Numbered from the stretch's first letter, positions 1-8,257 are shown. The stretch is DNA of 64,000 bases from Xenophilus aerolatus (GCA_029968055.1 JASCNX010000004.1:494072-558071); one strand, 5' to 3'. Made by a program: numbers and translations. Notes: generated by a model from the letters alone, not told the origin.

Positions 1-1189
1 TCGCACCGATGATGCTGTTGTTCTGAGCATCCTTCAGGCTGATGCGGGCAACCGTGGCGTACAGCGCGGTGCGCTTCGACAGGTTGTGCACGTAGCCGAT
101 GGCGAACTTGCTGGCCGAAGCGTCGGTGTTCGTGTTGAAGAACGAGAACGTCACCGGATCCGGAGCGTTGTACTTCACCTTCGAGTACGAAGCGCGGATC
201 AGGCCAGCACCGACGGGCACCGTCACGCCGATCAGGGCGCCGTTGTACTTGTCGGTCGTGCCGGTGTTGACGTAGTAGGGCAGACCAGCCAGCGTCACGG
301 CAGTGGAGGCTTCAGCCTTGTCCTTGACTTGCGACAGTTCGCCGAACAGCTTCACGGGACCGAAGTCGTACGAAGCGCCCAGGTTCAGGCTCTTGAGCTT
401 GTCGCTGGTCAGGCCGACCAGGGCCGGGGTTGCCGGATCCTTGGTGTCTTCGCCGTAGGCGATGGCGATGTCCAGGGGACCGTTGGCGTAGCCGAAGCGG
501 CCACCAACGTAACGGCCACGCTTGCTCGGGCTGCCTTGGACCCAGTCGGACTTCACGTTCTCATGCAGCGCGTACTGCACTTGACCGTAGAAGCCGCCCA
601 GGTTCGGGGGCAGGAAGTAGCCGATGCTGTTGCTGGTGCGGACGTAGCTGTCGCCGTCGCGGAACGAAGCGATCGGGTTCGTCGAAGCAGCGTTGTGAGC
701 CGAGGTCAGGTTGCCGCTGACGGTCGAGATCACGTTCGTGCCAACGCCGTTGGTGCCGAAGGGATCGAAGACGGTGTCGTTCCAGAAGGTCGGGGTGTAG
801 TCACGACCGAGGCGGATTTCACCGAAACCACCCGACAGGCTCACCGTCGAACGACGGTTGAAGTTGTAGATGCCACGTTGGCCGTCGTCATTGCTGATGC
901 CGGATTCGAGCCAGAAGCTGGCAGCCAGGCCGCCGCCCAGGTCTTCCGTACCGCGGAAGCCGATACGGCTGGAGTTGTAGCCCGAGTTGGCCAGCGCGGT
1001 TTGGCTGCGCTTCAGCGAGCCGGGCAGGCCGAAAGCCGGCAGCACAAACGGGTTGGCGACGAACAGATTGCTCTTGGTCGAATAGCCGCTGACGGAGGCA
1101 TCAACGATACCGAACAGGGTCACCGACGATTGCGCCGAGGCAACACCGGCAACAGCCAGGGCAGCCAGAGCAACGAGGGATTTTTTCAT
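1..1189 (-). CDS. Gram-negative porin, 3' end cut by window edge
   Basis: Outer-membrane trimeric porin of the betaproteobacterial Omp32-like family, letting small anions and solutes into the periplasm. The start at 1189 gives MKKSLVALAALAVAGVASAQ, a clear signal peptide with an ASA-Q cleavage site, followed by SSVTLFGIVDAS. Typical family blocks follow: NSGYNSSRIGFRGTEDLGGG, SVSLSGGFGE-like strands, GRDYTPTFWNDTVFDPFGTNG and SNSIGYFLPPNLGGFYGQ. About 396 codons are visible and the C-terminal strand with the terminal Phe lies beyond base 1. It is closely related to the porin at 53489-54652. The roughly 280 bp upstream are AT-richer than the surroundings and probably carry its promoter, but I cannot place it reliably. 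Confidence 0.93.
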   Translation of the reverse strand, partial: MKKSLVALAALAVAGVASAQSSVTLFGIVDASVSGYSTKSNLFVANPFVLPAFGLPGSLKRSQTALANSGYNSSRIGFRGTEDLGGGLAASFWLESGISNDDGQRGIYNFNRRSTVSLSGGFGEIRLGRDYTPTFWNDTVFDPFGTNGVGTNVISTVSGNLTSAHNAASTNPIASFRDGDSYVRTSNSIGYFLPPNLGGFYGQVQYALHENVKSDWVQGSPSKRGRYVGGRFGYANGPLDIAIAYGEDTKDPATPALVGLTSDKLKSLNLGASYDFGPVKLFGELSQVKDKAEASTAVTLAGLPYYVNTGTTDKYNGALIGVTVPVGAGLIRASYSKVKYNAPDPVTFSFFNTNTDASASKFAIGYVHNLSKRTALYATVARISLKDAQNNSIIGA

Positions 1190-1468
1190 TGCAAGTTTCT
1201 CCAAGGTTAAGACATAGGGCGCCGGTGCGAAGGGATCACCGTGCTGACACGTTTGTGCTCCCACCGGGCCCCGGGCCAACCTCCTTTTGGGAAGTTGTTG
1301 CTATTGCACCAGACGCGCTGCCTCAGGGCAAAACAAATTGGCTCAAACTGCCCTGGCGCCGTGTGTTTCGTTGCAGCAGTGCAACAAGGGCCGAAGCGCG
1401 TGAGACACCACATCGTGAAATGGTGTCGTGCAAACTAAGCACTTTCGTGCTCTTTCACAATACGGCAT

Positions 1469-2104
1469 ATGCCTTTCTCGCTCGACACGCTTCTCGGCGC
1501 CGCAGATTCGGCCCTTCGTACGCTCTTCGCGACGCCGCATGCAGCGCGCAGTCAGCCTGTGGGGGAATTGACCGAGGCGCGGGCGCTGCTCACCCAGGCC
1601 GAGCAGCGGGAGGCAGGCGCACTGATGCGTGTCAACCACGTCGGTGAAATCTGCGCCCAGGCCCTTTATACGGCGCAGGCAGCCACCACGCGAGATCCGG
1701 TGCTGCACCGCCAGTTGACCCAGGCAGCTGACGAGGAAACTGACCATCTCGCGTGGACGCGGCAGCGCCTCGATGCACTGGGCGCCCATACGTCGTGGCT
1801 GAATCCGTTTTGGTATGCGGGAGCTTTCACCCTCGGCATGGTGGCGGGGCGACTTGGCGATCGGTGGAGCCTGGGCTTCGTCGCTGAAACCGAGCGGCAG
1901 GTCGAAGCGCATCTCGACGGGCACCTCGACCGCCTGCCAGCAAACGACGCAGCTTCACGCGCCGTGGTGCTGCAGATGAAAGAGGATGAAGCCCATCATG
2001 CCCAGTGGGCCATCGATGCCGGCGCTGCCGAATTGCCGGCTCCGGTCAAGGCGCTCATGCGGCTGGCCGCGCGCGTCATGACCACCGTGGCACACAGGGT
2101 CTGA
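1469..2104 (+). CDS. coq7: 2-polyprenyl-3-methyl-6-methoxy-1,4-benzoquinol hydroxylase Coq7
   Basis: Di-iron monooxygenase that hydroxylates demethoxyubiquinol in ubiquinone biosynthesis, working at the inner face of the cytoplasmic membrane. The 211-aa length is normal for the bacterial COQ7 family. The ferritin-like ligand set is visible: Glu60 in the RVNHVGE motif, Glu90 and His93 in EETDH, Glu142 in ETERQVEAH, and Glu174/His177 in EDEAHH. The start at 1469 gives [20 protein letters not shown], as usual for the family. It is convergent with the OsmC gene, with only 11 bp between the stops. Confidence 0.95.
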   Translation: MPFSLDTLLGAADSALRTLFATPHAARSQPVGELTEARALLTQAEQREAGALMRVNHVGEICAQALYTAQAATTRDPVLHRQLTQAADEETDHLAWTRQRLDALGAHTSWLNPFWYAGAFTLGMVAGRLGDRWSLGFVAETERQVEAHLDGHLDRLPANDAASRAVVLQMKEDEAHHAQWAIDAGAAELPAPVKALMRLAARVMTTVAHRV

Positions 2105-2115
2105 GCACAGCCTGC

Positions 2116-2565
2116 TCAAAGATCGATCAGGTCGAAGCTCGTCGTGATCTCCGCCGTCTTGCCGAGCATGATCGTGGCAGAGCAGTAGGTGTCGTGGCTG
2201 AGCGCGATCGCCCGCTCGACCGCGGCGGCCGGAATGCCCCTGCCGGCGACCGTGAAATGCATGTGGATCTTGGTGAACACCTTCGGATCCTTCGCCGCGC
2301 GTTCACTGGTGAGCTTCACGCTGCAGCGCTCGACCTGGTGACGCCCGCGCTTGAGGATCATCACCACGTCGTAGGCCGTGCATCCGCCCGTGCCGGCCAG
2401 CACCGTTTCCATCGGCCGCGCCGCGAGGTTCTGGCCGCCATTTTCAGGGCGGGCCGCATCAGGCGCGCCATCCATCGTCAGCACATGCCCACTTCCCGTC
2501 TCGGCGACGAAGCCCATGGCCGAGCGCGTTCCGCTCTGGCCGGTCCAACTGACTGTGCATTCCAT
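2116..2565 (-). CDS. OsmC family protein
   Basis: OsmC/Ohr superfamily protein of 149 aa, resembling the YhfA-type subgroup rather than classical Ohr. Members of the superfamily reduce organic hydroperoxides through two cysteines. Here one sits in ETVLAGTGGCTAYDV and one in ALSHDTYCSATIMLGK near the C-terminus, which fits the family. I chose the ATG at 2565 (MECTVSWTGQSG) over the longer reading to 2664 because the extra N-terminal residues are Arg-rich and unlike the family. It is divergent from the structured RNA and ilvA. Confidence 0.85.
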   Translation of the reverse strand: MECTVSWTGQSGTRSAMGFVAETGSGHVLTMDGAPDAARPENGGQNLAARPMETVLAGTGGCTAYDVVMILKRGRHQVERCSVKLTSERAAKDPKVFTKIHMHFTVAGRGIPAAAVERAIALSHDTYCSATIMLGKTAEITTSFDLIDL

Positions 2566-2658
2566 GCTGTTCAAAGACTCCGGGAGGCGGCGGTGCGGTC
2601 GAAAATCACGTTGACGCGCACTTTGCAGCCGATTTGTGGGGGATTTGCATCGGGCGTG

Positions 2659-2686
2659 TTGCATCGCAACAAAGCCTCGCTATACT
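2659..2686 (+). promoter_or_regulatory. Sigma70-type promoter upstream of the RNA/ilvA leader
   Basis: TTGCAT at 2659-2664, a 16-bp spacer, then TATACT at 2681-2686 make a good housekeeping promoter in an AT-rich island. Initiation would fall around 2693. The transcript would run into the three hairpins and terminator ending at 2780 and, on read-through, into ilvA. Confidence 0.6.
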
Positions 2687-2692
2687 TTATTT

Positions 2693-2780
2693 CAACGCGC
2701 AATCACTTGCGCACCGGTTGTCTCCTCCACCCTCCCAATTGGTGGATTTAGCCCCGAGTCGCAAGACTCGGGGCTTTTTT
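2693..2780 (+). ncRNA. Candidate small RNA or ilvA leader with three hairpins
   Basis: About 88 nt between a promoter-like sequence and an intrinsic terminator, with three consecutive perfect stems. The first is GCGCAA/TTGCGC (2697-2702 with 2707-2712, 4-nt loop). The second is TCCACC/GGTGGA (2726-2731 with 2741-2746, 9-nt loop containing CTCCC). The third is the terminator stem at 2751-2774. The CU-rich segment TCTCCTCCACCCTCCC is complementary to Shine-Dalgarno-like GGAGG, a feature of several sRNAs. No credible coding sequence lies inside. It may be a free sRNA or an attenuating leader of ilvA, whose ATG is 56 nt downstream. I do not recognise an Rfam family. Confidence 0.5.
2751..2780 (+). 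terminator. Rho-independent terminator
   Basis: A perfect 10-bp stem, GCCCCGAGTC / GACTCGGGGC, with a GCAA loop (2761-2764) is followed by six T (2775-2780). This is the strongest intrinsic terminator in the window. Confidence 0.9.
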
Positions 2781-2835
2781 CTTGACGGTGCCGCGTCTGC
2801 GGTCGATCAAGGGCCACCACTATCATCGGCGCCCC

Positions 2836-4383
2836 ATGTCCGACCAGCCGCTCACCCCAGCCGACTACCTCAAGAAGATTCTCACCGCTCGCGTGTACGA
2901 CGTCGCGGTCGAGTCCGCGCTCGAGCCCGCCAAGGCACTGAGCGCGCGCATCGGCAACACGGTGCTGCTCAAGCGCGAGGACCAGCAGCCCGTCTTCAGC
3001 TTCAAGCTGCGCGGCGCCTACAACAAGATGGCCCACCTCTCGGCCGAGCAGTTGGCGCGCGGTGTGATCTGCGCCTCGGCCGGCAACCACGCGCAGGGCG
3101 TGGCGCTGGGGGCGCGCAAGCTGGGAACGCGCGCGGTGATCGTCATGCCCATCACAACGCCCCAACTCAAGATCGACGCGGTGCGGGGACTGGGCGGCGA
3201 GGTGCAACTGCACGGCGACAGCTATTCCGACGCCTACCTCTTCGCAGCCGAACTGCAGAAGCGCGAGGGCCTGACCTTTGTCCACCCTTTCGACGACCCG
3301 GACGTCATTGCGGGCCAGGGCACGATCGCGATGGAAATGCTGCGCCAGCACCAGGGCCGGCTCGACGCGGTCTTCGTCGCCATCGGCGGCGGCGGCCTGA
3401 TTTCCGGCGTGGCGAACTACATCAAGGCGGTGCGGCCCGAGATCCGCGTGATCGGCGTGCAGATGAACGATTCCGACGCCATGGCGCAGTCGGTTGCGGC
3501 GCAGCAGCGAGTCACGCTGCCCGACGTCGGCCTGTTCTCCGACGGCACCGCGGTCAAGCTGGTCGGCGAGGAAACCTTTCGCATCTCGCGCGAGCTGGTT
3601 GACGAGTTCATCACCGTCGACACCGACGCGGTCTGCGCCGGCATCAAGGACGTCTTCATCGACACGCGCAGCATCGTCGAGCCCGCGGGTGCGCTGGCCG
3701 TGGCCGCCATCAAGCAGTACGTCGAAACGCACGGCAAGCAGGGCGAAACCTACGCTGCCATCCTGTGCGGCGCCAACATGAACTTCGACCGCCTGCGCTT
3801 CGTCGCCGAGCGTGCCGAGGTCGGCGAGGAACGTGAGGCCCTGTTCGCCGTCACCATCCCCGAGGAGCGCGGCAGCTTCCGCCGCTTCTGCGAACTGGTG
3901 GGGCAACTGCCCGGCGCCACGCGCAACGTCACCGAGTTCAACTACCGCATCAGCGATGCGCGCGAGGCGCATGTGTTCGTCGGCCTGACGACCACGCGGC
4001 GCGGCGAGTCGACCACCATCGCCGAGACCTTCCGCGCGCACGGATTCGGCGCCCTGGACCTCACGCACGACGAGCTGGCCAAGGAGCACGTGCGCTACAT
4101 GGTGGGCGGGCGTTCGGGCCTGGCGCACGACGAGCGCCTTCTGCGCGTCGTCTTTCCGGAGCGGCCGGGCGCGCTGCTGAAATTCCTGAGCCTGATGCGG
4201 CCCAACTGGAACATCAGCCTGTTCCACTACCGCAACCAAGGCGCGGACTATGGTCGGATCCTGGTCGGCCTTCAGGTGCCGGACGCGGACGACGCGGCCT
4301 TCGCCGAATTCCTCGACACGCTCGGCTACCCGTATATCGAGGAAACGGCGAACCCGGCCTACCGCCTGTTCCTGCAGAACTGA
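2836..4383 (+). CDS. ilvA: Threonine ammonia-lyase, biosynthetic type
   Basis: PLP enzyme that deaminates L-threonine to 2-oxobutanoate, the first committed step of isoleucine synthesis. The 515-aa length matches the long biosynthetic type. The PLP lysine is Lys57 in PVFSFKLRGAYNKM, the phosphate-binding glycine loop is AIGGGGLISG, and the C-terminal third carries two ACT-like regulatory domains (EERGSFRRFCELVG and PERPGALLKFLSLM) for isoleucine feedback. The ATG at 2836 (MSDQPLTPADYLKKIL) is preferred over an upstream start at 2782 that would overlap the terminator tail. The terminator-bearing leader just upstream suggests possible attenuation. Confidence 0.95.
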   Translation: MSDQPLTPADYLKKILTARVYDVAVESALEPAKALSARIGNTVLLKREDQQPVFSFKLRGAYNKMAHLSAEQLARGVICASAGNHAQGVALGARKLGTRAVIVMPITTPQLKIDAVRGLGGEVQLHGDSYSDAYLFAAELQKREGLTFVHPFDDPDVIAGQGTIAMEMLRQHQGRLDAVFVAIGGGGLISGVANYIKAVRPEIRVIGVQMNDSDAMAQSVAAQQRVTLPDVGLFSDGTAVKLVGEETFRISRELVDEFITVDTDAVCAGIKDVFIDTRSIVEPAGALAVAAIKQYVETHGKQGETYAAILCGANMNFDRLRFVAERAEVGEEREALFAVTIPEERGSFRRFCELVGQLPGATRNVTEFNYRISDAREAHVFVGLTTTRRGESTTIAETFRAHGFGALDLTHDELAKEHVRYMVGGRSGLAHDERLLRVVFPERPGALLKFLSLMRPNWNISLFHYRNQGADYGRILVGLQVPDADDAAFAEFLDTLGYPYIEETANPAYRLFLQN

Positions 4384-4405
4384 GCGAAAGCCGCGAAGTC
4401 GCGCT

Positions 4406-4903
4406 TCAGTCGCGCGGCATCGCCGGCGGCGGACGCAGCGGGCCGTTGACGGCCAGCGGCTGCGCCGGCAGCTTGAGCGAGAAGACATCCGACCCGCCGC
4501 GCGCACCGCCGATGTTCACGGCTCGCGCATCGAGCGACTGCAGCACATAACCGTCGGCCAGGGTCGCGCCCACGCGGTAGGGGCGCGGCGGCTTGCCGTC
4601 GACGGCGATCAACGCCGCGCCGCGGCCCGTGTCGTCGGCGACGACGCCCAGCAGCACGAAGCGGCTGGCGGCATCGGGTGCCGCCACCACGCGGTCGACG
4701 ACAGGCTGCGCGCCCAGAATCCGCGCCACTGCGGCCGAATCGACATTCAATGCCGCAACGGTCGACACCGCGGGCGGACGCACGCCATCGGCCGGCGCAG
4801 CCAGCCGCAGCCCCCAGAACACGATGCTCCCGGCCGCGGCCGCCCACAGCACGACGGTGGCGAAGACCGATGGCCAGCGGGCGGGGGCATACGGAAGCGT
4901 CAT
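4406..4903 (-). CDS. gspC: Type II secretion system protein C (GspC), PDZ-less
   Basis: Inner-membrane clamp component that links the cytoplasmic-membrane platform of the type II secretion system to the secretin GspD. The 165-aa protein has one N-terminal transmembrane helix (about residues 12-34) and the periplasmic homology region, with the pattern ILGAQP...RFVLLGVVAD...AALIAVDGKPPRPYRVG. The C-terminal PDZ or coiled-coil domain of enterobacterial GspC (about 270 aa) is absent; the protein ends in a Pro-rich tail. It is transcribed away from the gspG operon, 55 bp apart, so both may use one control region. Confidence 0.82.
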   Translation of the reverse strand: MTLPYAPARWPSVFATVVLWAAAAGSIVFWGLRLAAPADGVRPPAVSTVAALNVDSAAVARILGAQPVVDRVVAAPDAASRFVLLGVVADDTGRGAALIAVDGKPPRPYRVGATLADGYVLQSLDARAVNIGGARGGSDVFSLKLPAQPLAVNGPLRPPPAMPRD

Positions 4904-4958
4904 GGGCGCGGATTATCATGCGGCGCACCCCTGCCTTGATGGCCTTTTCGAGTCGCCG

Positions 4959-5399
4959 ATGCCCTTCTCCCCCCGTTCCTTGCGTTCCGTGATGCAGCGC
5001 GGTTTCACGCTCATCGAGCTGATGGTGGTGCTGGTCATCATCGGCGTGCTGGCCGCGCTGATCGTGCCGAACGTGATCGACCGCGCCGACGACGCGCGCA
5101 CCACCGCCGCGCGCACCGACGTCAACAACCTGATGAACGCGCTGAAGATGTACCGGCTCGACAACCAGCGCTACCCGACCGCCGAGCAGGGCCTGCAGGC
5201 ACTGGTCCAGCGGCCCACGGTCGGCCCCGCGGCCCCGAACTGGAAGCCCTACATCGACAAGCTGCCCAACGACCCCTGGGGCCGCCCGTACCAGTACATG
5301 AACCCCGGCATCAAGGGCGAGATCGACGTGCTGTCGCTGGGCGCCGACGGCCAGGCCGGCGGTGAGGGCAAGAATGCCGACATCGGCAGCTGGCAGTAG
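4959..5399 (+). CDS. gspG: Type II secretion major pseudopilin GspG
   Basis: Main subunit of the periplasmic pseudopilus that pushes substrates through the secretin. The prepilin signal is MPFSPRSLRSVMQRG, with cleavage before FTLIELMVVLVII and Glu at +5. The family signature DPWGRPYQYMNPG is followed by the calcium-binding C-terminus (VLSLGADGQAGGEGKNADIG). It is 146 aa from 4959; the alternative ATG at 4992 (MQRG-F) would give a very short leader. No prepilin peptidase gene is present here, so processing presumably uses one encoded elsewhere. First gene of the rightward gsp operon. Confidence 0.95.
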   Translation: MPFSPRSLRSVMQRGFTLIELMVVLVIIGVLAALIVPNVIDRADDARTTAARTDVNNLMNALKMYRLDNQRYPTAEQGLQALVQRPTVGPAAPNWKPYIDKLPNDPWGRPYQYMNPGIKGEIDVLSLGADGQAGGEGKNADIGSWQ

Positions 5400-5937
5400 C
5401 CGGCCGGGCGCATCCAACGCCTCGCACGCCTGCTGCGACGAAATCCAGGGCAGCTCGCGCGTTCGAGACGCGCGCTGCACGCCGTCTCGCTCTGAGGGCG
5501 AGCGCCGCGGCTTCACGCTGATCGAACTGCTGGTGGTGATCGCGATCATCGCCTTCGCCACGGCCGGCGTGAGCTTCGCGATCCGCGACGCCGGCCAGTC
5601 CGCGCTCGACCGCGAGGCCGAGCGGCTCGCCGCGCTGTTCGAGGCGGCCCGCGCGCAGTCGCGCGCCAGCGGCGTGGCCGTGCGCTGGCGGGTGACGGAC
5701 ACCGGATTCGTCTTCGACGGCCTGCCGCCGCAGGCCTTGCCCACCCAATGGCAGCAGCCGGGTTTCGCGGCACTGCCGCTGGACGGCAACGGCCGTGCCC
5801 TCCCCGTGCTGCAGCTGGGGCCGGAGCCCATCATTGCCGCGCAACAGGTGCTGCTGAGCACCGAGGGGCCGCCGGCCCGCAGCGTGCGCGTCGCCACCGA
5901 CGGCCTGCGGCCCTTCACGGTGCAGCCCGTGCCATGA
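5374..5937 (+). CDS. gspH: Type II secretion minor pseudopilin GspH
   Basis: Minor pseudopilin near the tip of the type II pseudopilus. The cleavage motif is EGERRG-FTLIELLVVIAIIAFATAG, followed by a GspH-type body (DREAERLAALFEAAR...GVAVRWRVTDTGFVFDGLPP) ending at 5937. The start is uncertain. The ATG at 5374 and a GTG at 5362 both overlap the end of gspG and give an unusually long leader of about 45 residues rich in Ser, Arg and Cys; no closer ATG or GTG exists in frame. The stop overlaps the gspI start (ATGA). Confidence 0.85.
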   Translation: MPTSAAGSSRPGASNASHACCDEIQGSSRVRDARCTPSRSEGERRGFTLIELLVVIAIIAFATAGVSFAIRDAGQSALDREAERLAALFEAARAQSRASGVAVRWRVTDTGFVFDGLPPQALPTQWQQPGFAALPLDGNGRALPVLQLGPEPIIAAQQVLLSTEGPPARSVRVATDGLRPFTVQPVP

Positions 5938-6371
5938 GCCCCCGTACGGCCGTTCCGAAGGGGGCCTGCACCGCAGGCGAAGCCGAAGGTCCGCCAGTGC
6001 TCCCCGGACGCCAGCGCCACGCGCGCGGCTTCACCCTCATCGAGGTGCTGGTCGCGTTGGCGATCGTCGCCATCGCGCTGGCGGCGGGCACGCAGGCCAC
6101 CAACGCCCTCACGCGCAACGCGCAACGGCAGTCCGACCTGGTGCTGGCGCAACTGTGCGCCGAGAACGAGATGGTCAAGGCACGGCTCGCACCGCAGATG
6201 CCGGCGGTCGGCGATGCGGGCCTGACCTGCGTGCAGGCCAACACGATCTTCAACGTCACCGTGTCGACCACGCCCACGCTCAACCCCAACTTCCGCCGCG
6301 TCGACGTGCAGGTGCGCGACGAGGCGCAGTGGCCCATCCTGCGGCTGTCCACCGTGGTCGGGAGGTATTGA
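5934..6371 (+). CDS. gspI: Type II secretion minor pseudopilin GspI
   Basis: Minor pseudopilin that forms the tip complex with GspJ and GspK. The cleavage site is RQRHARG-FTLIEVLVALAIVAIALAAG, and the body has the family pattern NALTRNAQRQSDLVLAQLCAENEM and RRVDVQVRDE. The ATG at 5934 overlaps the gspH stop and gives a 33-residue leader; a GTG at 5997 would give a normal 11-residue one. The extra DNA between the two starts is a REP-like repeat, so the downstream GTG is a serious alternative. Confidence 0.87.
   Translation: MSPRTAVPKGACTAGEAEGPPVLPGRQRHARGFTLIEVLVALAIVAIALAAGTQATNALTRNAQRQSDLVLAQLCAENEMVKARLAPQMPAVGDAGLTCVQANTIFNVTVSTTPTLNPNFRRVDVQVRDEAQWPILRLSTVVGRY
5938..5992. repeat. REP-like palindromic element inside the 5' end of gspI
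   Basis: GC-rich palindromic DNA with hairpins GCCTGC-acc-GCAGGC and a TTCCGAAG half-palindrome, followed by a GCGAAGCCGAAGG tail. It resembles intergenic repeats frequent in Comamonadaceae and encodes the atypical GspI leader if the 5934 start is used. The family assignment is from memory of such repeats, not from a search. Confidence 0.45.
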
Positions 6372-6538
6372 ATGAGGCCCCCCAGCTTTTCACTCGGCTT
6401 CGCCTCCTGTAACGCCACCCCCCGGGGGGGTGCCTCGGCCGCCTTCGGAGCGGCCGGGCGGCGGCCGGGGATGAGCCCCCCCAGCTTTTCACTCGGCGTC
6501 GCCTCCTGCAACGCCGCCCCGCGAGGGCGGCGGCCGGG
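6372..6538. repeat. Tandem 99-bp repeat at the gspI/gspJ junction
   Basis: Two copies of a unit beginning ATGAG(G)CCCCCCAGCTTT lie 99 bp apart (6372 and 6471) and share the segment TTTTCACTCGGC(T/G)TCGCCTCCTG. Between them lies palindromic GC-rich DNA (GGCCGC-cttcgga-GCGGCC). The period equals 33 codons, so the reading frame stays open. Confidence 0.75.
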
Positions 6539-7196
6539 GGCGCGCGTGCGCGCCGCGCGCGGCTTCACGCTGGTCGAACTGCTGGTGGCGCTGGCCGTCA
6601 TGGCGCTGCTTGCGCTGGTGAGCTGGCGCGGCCTGGAGGCGATGGCGCGCGCGCAGTCGGGCCACCGCGAGCGCGACGACGCGGTCATGGTGCTGCAGAC
6701 CGCCATGGCGCAATGGACGGCCGACCTCGATGCCGCCACCGCCTTCGGCACCCTGCCGGCCATGGACTGGGACGGCCGCGTGCTGCGCCTGACCCGCCGC
6801 AGCAGCGACGGCAGCGGCCTGCCCGCCGCCGTGGTGGTCGCCTGGACGCTGCGCCCGACCGCCCAGGGCCTGCGCTGGATGCGCTGGCAGTCGCCGCCCC
6901 TGGCCACGCAGGACCAATGGCAGCAGGCCTGGCAGCTGGCCGCCAATTGGGCGCAGGACGGCACGCGCGAGGTCGATGCCGCCGCCGTCGCGGTGCTGCC
7001 GCTGGCCGGCTGGACGGTCGCCTACTTCCGCAACAACACCTGGACCCAGCCGGTGGGCGCCGCGGCGCTGGGCCTGAACACGCCGCTGCCCGACGGGGTG
7101 CGCCTCGTGCTCGACCTGCCGCCGGGCGCCGGCCTGATCGGCCAGGTCAGCCGGGACTGGGTGCGGCCCACCTTCAACGTGCAGCGCGGGTCATGA
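6372..7196 (+). CDS. gspJ: Type II secretion minor pseudopilin GspJ
   Basis: Minor pseudopilin of the tip complex. The prepilin site is VRAARG-FTLVELLVALAVMALLALVSWRGLE, followed by the GspJ body (MAQWTADLDAA...LRLTRRSS...RWMRWQSPPL...GWTVAYFRNNTW). Read from the ATG at 6372, which directly abuts the gspI stop, the leader is about 64 residues and contains a duplicated peptide of 33-residue period (PPSFSLGFASCNATPRG and PPSFSLGVASCNAAPRG). An in-frame GTG at 6546 gives a conventional 6-residue leader and is probably the functional start. The stop overlaps the gspK start. Confidence 0.87.
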   Translation: MRPPSFSLGFASCNATPRGGASAAFGAAGRRPGMSPPSFSLGVASCNAAPRGRRPGARVRAARGFTLVELLVALAVMALLALVSWRGLEAMARAQSGHRERDDAVMVLQTAMAQWTADLDAATAFGTLPAMDWDGRVLRLTRRSSDGSGLPAAVVVAWTLRPTAQGLRWMRWQSPPLATQDQWQQAWQLAANWAQDGTREVDAAAVAVLPLAGWTVAYFRNNTWTQPVGAAALGLNTPLPDGVRLVLDLPPGAGLIGQVSRDWVRPTFNVQRGS

Positions 7197-8257
7197 GCCG
7201 CACGCGTCCGTCCGCACGTCCCGGTGCCGCCCGCCAGCGCGGCGCGGCGTTGCTCATCGCGCTGCTGACCGTCACGCTGATCGCCACCTTCGCCGCCACC
7301 GCACTGTGGCAGCAGTGGCGCATGACCGAAGTCGAAGCCGCGGAGCGCGCCCGCGTGCAGTCGGCCTGGGTGCTGATCGGCGCGCTCGACTGGTCGCGCC
7401 TGATCCTGCGCGAGGACGCACGGGCCGGGGGCACTGCACCGGCCGATCACCTGGCCGAGCCCTGGGCCGTGCCGCTGGAGGAGGCCAAGCTCACCACGTT
7501 TCTGGCTGCCGACAAGAACATTGCCAGCGATGCGCTCGAAGGCCTGCCCGACGCCTTTCTTTCCGGCCAGATCCTCGATGCCCAGGCCAAGCTCAACGTG
7601 CGCAACCTGGTCAAGGCGGGCCAGCCGGTGCCCGGCGCCGTCGCGGCTTTCCAGAAGCTGTTCGAGCTGCTCGGCCTGCCCACCGGGCAGGTCACCGTGC
7701 TGACGGACGCGCTGCGCCGCGCCAGTCCCCAGGCCGCGGCGCCGACCGGCGCCGAGGGTGCCAGCAGCAGCAGCAGCGTGACCGGGCTGGCCCCGACTGC
7801 CGGCACCGACGGCGCGCCCCTGATGCCCCAGCGCGTGGCCGAGCTGGTGTGGCTGGGCCTGCCGTCCTCGACGGTCGCGGCGATCGAGCCTTACGTGACC
7901 GTGCTGCCCGCCGAGACGCCGCTCAACATCAACACCGCCAGTGCCGAGGCCCTGTACGCCAGCGTGCCCAAACTCGACATGGCCTGCGCGCGCCGGCTGG
8001 TGGAGCAGCGCCAGCGCAAGTTCTTCGCCCAGGTGCAGGATGCGGCCGAAGCCATCCAGCAATGCGGCATCCAGTTCGTGCCGGGCGAGCAGTCGGTCAG
8101 CACGAGTTACTTCGATGTGCGCGGCCGCCTGCGGCTGGAGCACACCTGGGTCGAGGAACGGTCCTTGCTCTTTCGCAACGGCATGGCGCTCACCGTGGTG
8201 TGGCGCCAGCGTGGCGCTGGCGCCACGCAGATGGACGCCAAAGTGCCAGGTTCGTAA
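7193..8257 (+). CDS. gspK: Type II secretion minor pseudopilin GspK
   Basis: Largest minor pseudopilin, capping the pseudopilus. The 354-aa protein starts with RQRGAALLIALLTVTLIATFAATALW, the typical degenerate prepilin helix that lacks Glu5. The two-part body includes a helical insertion with NINTASAEALYASVPKLD, a comEA/GspK-like helix-hairpin motif, and a Ser-rich linker (ASSSSSVTG) near residue 190. The ATG at 7193 overlaps the gspJ stop. A 127-bp gap follows before gspL, the largest break in the operon. Confidence 0.92.
   Translation: MSRTRPSARPGAARQRGAALLIALLTVTLIATFAATALWQQWRMTEVEAAERARVQSAWVLIGALDWSRLILREDARAGGTAPADHLAEPWAVPLEEAKLTTFLAADKNIASDALEGLPDAFLSGQILDAQAKLNVRNLVKAGQPVPGAVAAFQKLFELLGLPTGQVTVLTDALRRASPQAAAPTGAEGASSSSSVTGLAPTAGTDGAPLMPQRVAELVWLGLPSSTVAAIEPYVTVLPAETPLNINTASAEALYASVPKLDMACARRLVEQRQRKFFAQVQDAAEAIQQCGIQFVPGEQSVSTSYFDVRGRLRLEHTWVEERSLLFRNGMALTVVWRQRGAGATQMDAKVPGS

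Noticed and set aside
86..1210. 374-aa plus-strand open frame opposite the left-edge porin
   Set aside because: The minus strand codes for a typical porin with signal peptide; this frame is its complement.
6372..6545. Separate small gene ahead of gspJ
   Set aside because: The frame is continuous with gspJ and made of a duplicated DNA repeat; better explained as leader or non-coding repeat.
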